DNA of 64,000 nucleotides from Canna indica (taxonomy: Eukaryota; Streptophyta; Magnoliopsida; Zingiberales; Cannaceae): positions 92,095,501 to 92,159,500 of the forward strand of contig CP136890.1 in assembly GCA_034359265.1 (NCBI GenBank). The letters run 5' to 3'. The notes below the pieces were generated by a model. The model ran no database searches and had not been told where the DNA came from. It saw only the letters and a list, made by a program, of their open reading frames with translations. Positions 49,818-59,649 of the stretch are shown here, piece by piece. Position 1 is the first letter of the stretch. Every line of letters begins with the position of its first letter. Position numbers and translations under genes: made by a program.

Positions 49818-50373
49818 CTAATCTACTAAAGTAAAAGTGGATAATGATAGGACAAAATCTTGATACGGACTTAAATATCTACAGCTACATTAGATAGCTT
49901 CATCCAACAACAGTCTCACGGCCAGCCCTTAAAAGCAGGGCATGCATGTGAAGCATCAGTAGCAACCAATCCAGCCAAGCAAATTGACAAAACAAATAAA
50001 AGCCAGAGGCATCACCAGCTCACTTCCAACAAGTCTCACCATCCATCATATTACATTGTTTAAAGGGCCAGCCCCTAAAAACAGGGCATGCATGTGAAGT
50101 ATTGGTGGCAACCATCTAGCTAGCAAATTCATGGATCAAATTTGTGTCAATATAAAATTCCTTTTTATCTACTTCAATTTGCTCAACCAAACTGAAATCT
50201 TCCATCACAATTTTTTGTACAAGAAAAAGAATAATTACATGAGCAATCCAACAACAAGAGAATGAGAAGGGGAAAAGAGAAAGATTCATCCCTTACCATA
50301 AGTTGGAAGAGGAACAGTATATGTGATTTGAAAATGAAAAGAAAAACAAACAACACCCACAAATTGCTTATTA

Positions 50374-51008
50374 GAAAAACAACTCATTTTTTATTCAATC
50401 AACAAAACTGGAATACTGCTCCTCACGGGTCTCTCATCCCACGCGACTCACCCTTCACCCAAACTTCTTATTTGAAGAAGAAAAGAAAATATCATATAAA
50501 TCATAAACCCTAGATAACAAAATACAACACACCATAGATTGGGTCAAGTTCGAAAAGAAGAAAGCATAGATCGAGAAGAAGAAAACGTACATCAGGTCGA
50601 GATCGAGAAGAAGAAAGCATAGATCGAGAAGAAGAAAACGTAGATCTGAAATAAACCAGTAGGAGTAGACCTTACCTTCAAAGGAGTGGCCGAAAACAAC
50701 CGAGGAGAGGTAGTCGACGCTGGGCAAGAAGTTGTCGCCTTAAGGAAAAAAACCCTAGATTAGATCAGGTCGAGTTCGAGAAGAAGAAAGAGTAGATCGA
50801 GAAGAAGAAAACATAGATCATGTAATATAGAGACCTTACCTTTGAGGAGTGGCCGAAAAAAATCGAGACCTAGAGGTAGTCGGTGTTGGGCGAGAAGTTG
50901 TTGCCGAGCTCTACTAGGGTTTGGGTGAAGGATGAGTCGCGTGGGATGAGAGACCCGTGAGGAGCAGTATTAGGTTTTGTTGATTGAATCGAAAACTAGT
51001 TGTTTTTC
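50374..51008. repeat. Inverted repeat (arms 91 bp) around a tandem duplication
   Basis: Arms at 50374-50464 and 50918-51008 are near-perfect complements, sharing CTGCTCCTCACGGGTCTCTC and CCCACGCGACTCA. Between them TCGAGAAGAAGAAA words repeat, and a GACCTTACCTT...GGAGTGGCCGAAAA unit occurs twice (50673 and 50831, period about 159). This is near the right end of the Harbinger-like element. Confidence 0.8.
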
Positions 51009-51245
51009 ACGTAATTACAAGAATGCCACTCCGCATGTTTTCTATTTTTGATGAAAACATCGTGTTTTCTAATTCATGTATTAATCGTGTTTTGAAGAAA
51101 ACGCGTTTTGAAGAAAACGCGTTTTAGAGAAAATAGGCGCCCGTTTTGGCCTGTTTCGCGCAACCAAACACGATTTCTGTCCCGTTTTTATTTTCAAAGA
51201 AAACAAAAATCCAAAACGGGCGCGTTTTGGGTAACCAAACGCACC

Positions 51246-51534
51246 AAGCTTTTCTCTTTCTTTTTCAAAGTATAAGTGATGAAGGCAAAATCAATCTCAA
51301 AAATCAAAATACGCATTTGTTTCATGGGATATGATCGGTGGATAAGGTTTATCAAATCCTATTTAAGTTGGATATGACCCGATCCAAATCCGATTAGAGA
51401 TATAGATATCCTCTGGGGGAATTAAAATTCTAGGGTTTTTTCTTCTCTTGTCATTTAACTTGGATATTTGTGATAACTTAATTTTAATTCTATTATTTTT
51501 ATTATTATTATCATCATCATCATCATCATCATCA

Positions 51535-51579
<45 letters not shown>

Positions 51580-51886
51580 TAAAATATTTATTTTTCATAA
51601 TTTTAAAATAAAAATTTAGTAAAAACAAATTTAATTATTTAATTATTATATCCGACCCTTTTATCCAAAGCCAATACAAACATAGGATTTCAAAATCTTA
51701 TCTTTTCTATCTTCCTATCTAAGATTTCATCAAACGTTGGATAGGATATAAGCTTACCCCACGTAATTCTTATCCTAGTTAATTCCAACTGAATTCTTAT
51801 CCACCTGAAATCCTATCCCGCAAAACAAACACGCCAAAAGAGTACTTTGTGTGTATACCATTGAAGGGATGTTGAGGGTTTCAACC
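51246..51886. other. Intergenic DNA with (TCA/TTA)n microsatellite
   Basis: 51509-51575 is a run of TCA then TTA triplets. Nothing else recognised. Confidence 0.6.
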
Positions 51887-52432
51887 TAGGAAGCACGGAC
51901 ACTCCGTGTGATTGCTGTGTCCATATGTTCGACACGCCGCAGACACTGACACACGAAGACACTCGTCCGACACACGTGTTCAAGAGTATCTTGATCAGTC
52001 AATTTTTTTTGCCCGGACACAGCTCGGACACGGCCCGAACACGGCCCAAAAGTTCGAACACACCCCGTCATGCATCTTTTTAAAAAATAATAATAAAATA
52101 ATAATTTTCCAATGAAGAAGATAATAACTATGTTTGATGAGGTAGTGAGACTCGATCTTGTTAATTTTTTGTTTATATGTGGTTGTACATGATTAGTTCT
52201 ACTATGATATGGTAATATTTTTTTTTAAAAAAAAAGATGTCAATAGATATTGTGTCCCATACTTTTGGAAGTGGCTTAGAAATAGTAAGTATCGACACAA
52301 AAAATTATCTAGAATGCTTCATATATTTTGAAAGGGGTCTTATTAAAATTATAAAATGAAAATTAGAAGTTTGACAGCAATAAAAATATCATGATATTAT
52401 TATAAATTTTTTTATTTATATATATATATTTT

Positions 52433-54285
52433 TTATCCCTCAAAAATAATTTTTATTTTCGTTTCATCCTTCTATTAATATTCTGTTAACTCTTACTGTT
52501 AAATGCCAACCTACAGGAAGCATAATAGCTTAGGAGGAAGCATAATAGCTTAGGTGGAGGCATAATAGCTTAGATGAAAATTAAAATTTACTTATACGGT
52601 TGATTGCTAATAAAAATAATTTTTTAAATACATTACCTTTCATCTACACGCGTCTCATCCCTACGCATCTCCGGACACTACTTCTCCCTCGATCCCACTC
52701 CATCCTCAGCCTCTTCTCTTCATCTCCGCCGGCCATATTTCTTTGTGTTTGTCATCCTCCTCTCTCCGCCGGCCCCGGTGCGCAATCATGAGGTCGTCCA
52801 CGCGCCGGTGTCCTCGATGCAGGATGCTATGGTCGTCTCCCAGTACATGGCTTCGACGCCCGGCGAGTGGATGCGCGTCAGCTGGGTGTCCTCCAGCCGC
52901 ACCAGCAGTCCACTCGAAGCGGGGGAGGACGGCCAAGATCATGTACGCGTCGGGGCGGGTGTGGATGGAAATGGCCCACGAGCACGGGCTGAGCTCGTCG
53001 GGCGCCGCCTCCAAGGGCCACCACAAGGGCTGCTTCGTCGTGTGGCAGATGGTCCCTGACATGTTGCTCGTCGAGCTCGCCGTCTCCGAGCACTAGATCG
53101 ACGCCGGTAGCGACGGCAAGGTCGCCTGGCGCCGCAGGCGGAGGGGTTCGACCGCTCCAGCGAGCACTTCAGGCAAGTGGGCGAATACATTAATCGAAAC
53201 TTTCTCCTGTACGGCATTTTGCCATTAATCAAATCTTTTCCTCCACCGCATGCTTGTCTCTCTGTTTGAGCATTGACTACTTTCAGGAAGAATGTCTGGG
53301 CCAGGCTTTCATTGAATGATGGAATAGCTTTTGATTGAAAAGTTTTGGGCACGTGAAATGTCTATAATTATATCACGCAAAAGCAATGAACGATCAGTAG
53401 GAAACATAGAAATCGAAGCATTCTCTGTTTGAGCAACATGTAGAAAGCTAATAAAGTTCTCTTTTTTACTTCTAACAAAAGTTCTACTTTTTACTCGCTT
53501 TAGAAGTAGCTGTAAAATCCTTTGCATAGACAATCTTTACATTTCTCTCGCCCCAACCCCAAGTAATCAAGTTCATCTTTTGCTCTCCATGGAATGTTGC
53601 AGGGTTTGGATCCTGAAACAAAAGCGGTCGTGTTTTCCCCAATGGAGCACATTGGGGATGAGGAGTGCTTCGTGCTGGAACTAATGGTGGACAATTCGAT
53701 CCTCTCCCGTTGGAGCGACAGCACGGCGGAGATCATCAAGCACCGGATGCTGGGCTTCTTCAGCCAGCGGAGCGGACTACTGGTGCGGCTGGAGGACACC
53801 CAGCTGACGCGCATCCAGTCGCCGGGCGCCGAAGCCATGTACTAGGAGACGACCATAGCATCCTGCATCGAGGACTACCGGCGCGTGGACGACCTCATGA
53901 TTGCGTACCGGGGCCGGCAGAGAGAGGAGGATGACAAACACAAAGAAATATGGTCGGCAGAGATAAAGAGAAGAGGACGAGGATGGAGTGGGATCGATGG
54001 AGAAGTAGCGTCCGGAGATGCGTAGGGATGAGACGCGGGTAGATGAAAGGTAATGTATTTAAAAAATTACTTTTATTAGCAATCAACCGTATAAGTAAAT
54101 TTTAATTTTCACCTAAGTTATTATGCTTCCACCTAACATGCTAGGTTGGCATTTAACAGTAAGAGTAGCAGAACGATGAAACCGAAATAAAAATTATTTA
54201 TGAGGTACTAAAAGGAAATTTTTTAAAAGGCATAGACCAAACCAAAAAAAAAAATGGATATTTTGAGGGATTAAAAATATAATTA

Positions 54286-54294
<9 letters not shown>
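52433..54294. mobile_element. Foldback (Pack-type) element with captured DUF620 gene DNA
   Basis: Arms of about 480 bp (52433-52912 and 53773-54252) are reverse complements: TGCCAACCTA, CATAATA, ACTTATACGGTTGATTGC and CATCTACACGCGTCTCATCC on the left, all mirrored on the right. The outermost right part (54252-54294) has the family motif ending ATATAATTAAAC and lacks a left partner. The arms themselves contain host coding sequence, so a read-through RNA would form a long hairpin. (TA)n follows at 54291-54334. Confidence 0.8.
52930..53940 (+). pseudogene. Captured fragment of a DUF620 gene, exon-intron-exon
   Basis: The first exon part (about 52930-53170) reads KIMYASGRVWMEMAHEHG, then CFVVWQMVPDMLLVELAV, a stop, and DAGSDGKVAWR. 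The second (from 53604, after TGTTGCAG) reads GLDPETKAVVFSPMEHIGDE, then FVLELMVDNSIL, EIIKHRMLGFFSQRSGLLVR and LEDTQLTRIQSPGAEAMY, a stop at 53843, and ETTIASCIEDYR. These match the core of plant DUF620 proteins as I remember them. The intron between (about 53171-53603) was taken along, so DNA and not RNA was captured. Two stops and missing ends show it is not a gene. Confidence 0.7.
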
Positions 54295-54340
<46 letters not shown>

Positions 54341-54452
54341 TCTGTGTCCTATAAATTTTTGAAGTTGTTGTGTCCCCGTGTATGTGTCTGTGTCCGTATC
54401 GTGTCTCGTGTCTCGTGTCTATGTCGGTGTTTGTGCATCCTAGTTTTCAACC

Positions 54453-54943
54453 GGCGAAGGTTACATAGAGAAGGTGATCCACATCCGATAAGTTGAATGT
54501 ATAAAGTAGCCCAGTTGATAAGGACTTCTATTGTTGATAACTAAAACTAAAAACATAAGCTAACTTATTGGATCGAGACTTCGGTTGTTGTGGATACTGG
54601 TCCACTGGACCTCAATTTTTGTTTCCTCGTATTTTTAATATTAATTAATAGAGTTTTATTATATTCTCCTAATAATTCTTCTAATCACCGGTGGTATGAG
54701 TGGTAATTTCATCAATAATGAGCATTTGATTATACGTTATTATTATGAGAATGACCAGGCACGTGAGTCCAGAGAATTTAACATTTCTCTGATTAATAAT
54801 CCAGTGCGGTAAGCTCACCGCCGTCGTTAGAGCTACATCCGTTATCAACGGTCAAAGAATTAGAGAACCCACGAGGCCACGATTCGCCAATCGCCAGGCC
54901 AGCAACCCTCCCCCTCCTCGACGCTGTCCTAAAGGGCTGGAAA
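54453..54943. other. 5' flank of the phospholipase gene
   Basis: Likely promoter and 5' UTR. I see no convincing TATA box, and nothing else is recognised. Confidence 0.4.
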
Positions 54944-57900
54944 ATGCAAGGCCAACGGGGTCGGGCGCGCGCCCTCGCTGCCTGCCTTCTCCTTCTCCTC
55001 GTTCTTCTCTACGCTTTCGTTCGCGGCGGCGCCACCACTCATTCTCATGCCGAGGTATCGATCTATCTTTCTTTTCTCCTGACTTCGGAACCCTAGTTTC
55101 CGGATTTGGATCCATGCCTTAGCCTTCATATTGTATTTTCAGGTCAACTGCAGCAAGAGATGCGTTGCAGAGAACTGCAACAGTGAGTTCGTTTTGGTTC
55201 AGGGATTGAATTTCTGGTTTTCGTTGTAAAAGTTCGAACATGGATCTATTTGTGTACTAATTCGATGGTTTACCTTTTGTAAAATTGATCAGCCATTGGG
55301 ATCCGATACGGGAAGTTCTGTGGCGTGGGTTGGACCGGATGCCCTGGTGAGAAGCCCTGTGATGAGCTCGACGCTTGTTGCAAGATCCACGACGAGTGTG
55401 TTGAGAAAAAAGGTTGGTATATTCCACTGAATTGCAGTCTCTGACATGATTGGACATATAAGAGTTCAATAATAGAAGTATATCCTGGAGTTACTCTTAT
55501 GTGGATTACATCTTTGATTGTTAGACATTTATCGAATTCTTTGATGGAAGCGGTCTATAATCTGCATATATGTTGGTGTTACCTGTGGAATTGGAAACTT
55601 CCTGAGGTCTCTCTTCCAAACTTCCAACACATCCAATCTACCAGCAAGAGAAACATAAATGTCTTTATAATCCACTGAGATAATATTCTACCATTCACAA
55701 ATATTATGATGCTTATGCTTAGAGTATTAAAGTTGGCAAGAAGAATATTCAAAGGTGTAATTTGAAGAAGTTAAACTCTGCAAAAATCAATGTTGATATA
55801 AAACTGGTAGGAGTCTTCTAATTTTTAATTTCCAACAATTTTTTCTCTATCATGAAAATTACTTATTCATAAATGTTTTCTCTAGTAGGACTAATTTAAT
55901 AAATGCAAAGATTGGTAGAAAAATGTTTTCTTTTTCTTTTCAATGAAAAACACAAGAGGCGGTACAAGTTTAATACATTTGCAAAAAATATTACCCGCAG
56001 AAAATGGAAAATGAGTAGTATGAGTAGTATTGGGAATTCATATTATTGGCATACCAAACATGTCTAATGTATTCATGGGCATTCCAGCATGAGAACAGTT
56101 GACATGTTCTGTAAGTCCAGTATTCTCGATTGCCCACATTACTCATTTTACCCACTTTTCATTTTAAACCATAACACTTTGGGGAAATGCATTTGCTTGC
56201 ATTGCCTCTTTCGTTTTTTCATTGAATAATACACTATGTTGTCAAATTGGACTCACTAGAGAATACATTCATGGGTAAAGCATAAATAATCTTCATGGCA
56301 GAAAAAAAAAATTGCTGGATATCTTGAAAATGAAATGCCCTTACCAATTCTATTTTACCATTTATGTCAGCATAGTTTAACTTTCTCTCCAAATAAGATT
56401 TTTTGAATATTCTCCTTCTCAATTTTAATACTTTAGCATAAACACCATATTGCTACAAATTCTAACTTTCCTCCAAATAAAATTTTAAAAATTCTCCTTC
56501 TCAACTTTAATACTCTTAGCATAAGCACCATAACATTTGCTGCAAAGTCACACTCATACTTTATATTGTTTAATTTTGTCTATGCAAGTTTGAATATGAG
56601 TATCTTTCAATGGAAAAATATACCACACAAAATCATTAAAACTTCATTTTAACTAACAAGTAATACATGAGGAAGAAAATGCAACACACATTTATGTACC
56701 ATGGATTGAGTGAAATCAGATGAGAATATATTTCATTAGATGATGGAATCATCCAATGTATTCATAATTACAATGTGAGTTAAATGTCTATCCATCGTAC
56801 TAAAATATCATGTCTATATACTACTACCAAAATGTTGTGTACCTATCGCGCAAAACAAGCATAACTATCAAACTTTCATATGATCATATTTATCTTTAAT
56901 TCATACCAAGAATCTTCAGCACATAATCATTTTTATAACATCCTCAAAAAGCTAAAAAAACATCCACAACTATCAAAACTCAATCTATTCTAGATTAATT
57001 CAAACCAAGAACATCCATGACATAATACCTTCTGAGTCCCATGAGCAGTGAAAAGAAGTAGTTCACACTTGAACTATTACGAGAAATTATCCTTTCCACT
57101 TTGACCATTAATGACTCGGGCGAATTCAAACCCTCAATCTCAATTATTCCATTCTTTTTCTTTTTCTTTTTCTTTTTCAAAGCATGATTATTTGTAAGAT
57201 AAGTACTTAAATATGAATCTCTTTCTCAATATTCATGTCATCTACAAGAATTATAGCAGTTCATTTGTAGGGTTCTTAGCCCTTTGACCTGTTGATTTTT
57301 TTCAAATATGATAGAGAATTCCTATAATTATAAAAAGTTTTTGCAAAGGTTGGATATTTGAAAATGACTCTACCATATTAAATTAATATAATATTAGCAT
57401 ATTATATCTATAGTAAGAAAAATTAAACATTAAAGTATGTGTCTACCATGAGCTAATTATCTCATACATCTTGCTCAAAAGTAATACATTCTTTTGCACT
57501 ATCTCATCCAAATCTTGATGTGTTCATCATATTATAATCGACACCATATTTTAACAATCTATACCTTGATTGAATGTGTAATTGAGCCTTGATGACACGA
57601 TCAGGTAATTTGATTATCATCATCTTCTTGAATTGGACTAAGTATTATGACTTGAAATTGTCACTTCCTCCCTTCCACATTGGACCATTTTTTAAATCAA
57701 GCATACACCAATGGACAGCTAAAATAAAAATGTTAAAAATGTTAAAGCATACACCATTGGATCATTTTTCGTGCATGAAACTTTTTTTTGGAACAATGTT
57801 ATATTTTTGGGGGAACACATGGAGTTCCCTCTTCATCTTAAGATATAGAGAGAAACATATGATTCTGCCTTATATTGCTTTTTATTATATTCCTTCTTCA

Positions 57901-58798
57901 GGGCTATGCACAGCTGAGTTTAAGAGAATTCACATATTTATTGTCAAATCCATTGCTGTATGGTTTCAATTAGCTAATTTTTTTCTTATTGGCACCAGAC
58001 ACTAGCGAATGTCATAGTGCATTACCAAGCAATTGGTATGTTAGATGGCATGAGAGCCTATTAAGTTGTCTGGCTGCAAGGTAGGACCTACCTAAGCCAA
58101 GTTGAGTAACAAAGCTCCCAAAATTATGCTTAACATCGCTCTAGAACAGCTTTTCCCTGTCAGAAAAGCTAGCTTAGAGCAATGTTGAGCATAATTTACC
58201 TTATACTTGACCTACATAATAGTCAATATTATGTTGATGTTTTCTAACCCTAAATTCAGTTTAGAGTTATAAATATGCACTCTTTTTATAACTTTTTCTT
58301 GATAAAAAATGAGGATGTTTCTTTGTCACTTTGTAGCTGTGCCGAACCCCCATGGCAATGGGAATTAACTTGGAATTATTTATTACAACCTAGTCAATAC
58401 CCTCTGAATCTCCTAATACTAAAGATAAAGTACAGGTTCAATTCTTAATTTGGACCAAGTTTCTGAGTTTCTCACTAAGTTAAACCTTTTATTTCCGGAA
58501 AAAAGTTATTTGTAGTAGAACAAGTTGATTTGCATTAGCAAAAGCATTACTTCAAATGGAGCCTATGCCATTTTCTAACTACCCTGCTTCTGACTCTTTG
58601 ATGGGAAAAAAAATTCCAGGTATGATGAGTGTTCGATGTCATGAGAAGTTCAAGACATGTATGAAGAAGGTGAAGAAGTCCGGAAAGATAGGGTTTTCCA
58701 AGGAGTGTTCGTATGAAAAAGCTATGCCGACTATGATACAGGGGATGGATATGGCTATTTTGTTCAGCCAACTTGGTTCCCAGAAGGCAGAATTGTGA
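54944..58798 (+). CDS. PLA2: Secretory phospholipase A2, four exons
   Basis: Cleaves the sn-2 acyl chain of phospholipids in a Ca-dependent way, within the secretory pathway. Exons are 54944-55054, 55143-55182, 55293-55412 and 58620-58798. All are GT-AG with matching phases, giving 149 residues (plant sPLA2 is usually 130-160). A signal peptide occupies about residues 1-31 (hydrophobic LAACLLLLLVLLYAFV). The mature part has the Ca loop YGKFCGVGWTGCPGEKPCD (56-74) and the active centre DACCKIHDEC with the His83-Asp84 dyad. It has 12 cysteines: 3 in exon 2, 6 in exon 3 and 3 in exon 4, as the family needs. The protein ends KAEL, like the KTEL reported for an ER-retained Arabidopsis isoform (PLA2-beta), so an ER location is possible. 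The isoform is not fixed by eye. The last intron is 3.2 kb. Confidence 0.93.
55413..58619 (+). other. 3.2-kb intron 3 of the phospholipase gene
   Basis: Donor AAAG|GTTGGT and acceptor TTCCAG|GT. AT-rich. The open frames inside (for example 57589-58005 and 56234-56422) show no domain. A (CTTTTT)n tract lies near 57150-57178. Confidence 0.8.
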
Positions 58799-59096
58799 TT
58801 CCCACTTCTCGACAATATTTGTCATTCTTTGCTGGATTCAATCTATTAGTTGAAGAGCGTTGATCTGTTCATCCCCTCGTTGAAGTCTTGTACGAAAAGA
58901 AATGTACACAATTATCTTCAATTGCATCTTATACGCAAGACATAACTGTAGTTTTAAAAGGAAAATAAACAAAGGAAATCTCGTACATGTCTACATTGCA
59001 TTTTTAAATTATCAAAACATTTTTAAATCTCATACTTGTGTTATAATTAATACAAGTTCCATTCTGAATCTGACTCAATGATGATGTTACCATAAG

Positions 59097-59310
59097 GTGT
59101 CGGATTAAGTCCCGCAACGAGCGCGCAACCCTCGTGTTTAGTTGTCACCATTGAGTTTGGAACCCTGAACAGATTGCCGATGATAAGTCGAAGGAAGGTG
59201 AGGATGATGTCAAGTCATCCTGCCTCTTATGCCCTGGGTGACACACTTGCTATAATGGCCGAGACAAAGGGTCGCAACCCCGCGAGGGTAAGCTAATCCA
59301 AAACTATGTC
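59097..59310 (+). pseudogene. Nuclear plastid DNA: 16S rRNA 3'-domain fragment
   Basis: Contains AAGTCCCGCAACGAGCGC, ACCCTCGTGTTTAGTTG, GTTTGGAACCCTGAACAGA, GGAAGGTGAGGATGATGTC, CTTATGCCCTGGGTGACACA and CAAAGGGTCGCAACCCCGCG. These are successive blocks of helices 35-40 of plastid 16S rRNA. An extra CG after GAGCGC and several C-to-T/G-to-A changes (CACTTGCTATAATGG where plastids have CACGTGCTACAATGG) show it is an old, decaying copy in nuclear DNA, not the plastid gene. Confidence 0.9.
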
Positions 59311-59439
59311 CACCCTCTTCAGTTTTCACTTCAGCATACTCTTAAGCATATGTAACATCTTTTTTCTATTATAAGCATATACTCTGAAGTCTGAAGCCAA
59401 TTGCCCGAGTGCAACTTCTACGAGCAGTTTGCCCATAGA

Positions 59440-59640
59440 AAATTTATGAACGAGTGGATATGAGCTTTAAGCGATTGAATATAGATAGAAAGAGAATTAA
59501 TATGTTCAGCGACTGAATATGAATAGAAAGGGATTGAATATGTTCCCTTCCTATCTATGTTCAGTCGCTTGAAGTCTATATTCACTCAGTCCATATAAAC
59601 TTATATGGGTAGACTGTCCATATAAGTTTTTTTCCAATTG
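59440..59640. repeat. Small inverted-repeat block
   Basis: GCGACTGAATATGAATAGAAA at about 59500 is approximately mirrored by CTATCTATGTTCAGTCGC near 59550, and CCATATAAGTT recurs in both orientations at 59600-59635. It could be a small MITE without clear ends. Confidence 0.4.
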
Positions 59641-59649
59641 CCCCCTCCG

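Larger units (their letters stand above)
34754..51245 (-). mobile_element. PIF/Harbinger-like element, 16.5 kb with nested insertion
   Basis: The left end GGTGTGTTTGGTTACCAAAA mirrors the right end, whose complement is GGTGCGTTTGGTTACCCAAA, the Tourist/Harbinger style terminus. Between them, on the - strand and in order, lie a Myb/SANT-like ORF, a Harbinger transposase and a zf-GRF ORF, all outside the nested retrotransposon. Without that insert (35391-43300) the element is about 8.6 kb, large for this superfamily. Several tandem arrays account for part of the size. I could not find a clear 3-bp target duplication (left flank TTG, right flank AAG), so one or both ends may have decayed. The coding genes are broken by stops, so it is no longer autonomous. 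Confidence 0.7.
51887..54442. mobile_element. Outer Mutator-like element (nested host)
   Basis: TAGGAAGCACGGACAC at the left mirrors GTGTTTGTGCATCCTA at the right. Flanks GGTTTCAACC and GTTTTCAACC form a 10-bp match with one change, close to the 9-bp duplication of Mutator-like elements. It has GGACAC/GTGTC words inside both ends. The foldback element at 52433-54294 is inserted in it. Confidence 0.6.

Noticed and set aside
57589..58005. 138-residue frame in the phospholipase intron
   Set aside because: AT-rich, no domain, and lies in the middle of a well-supported intron.
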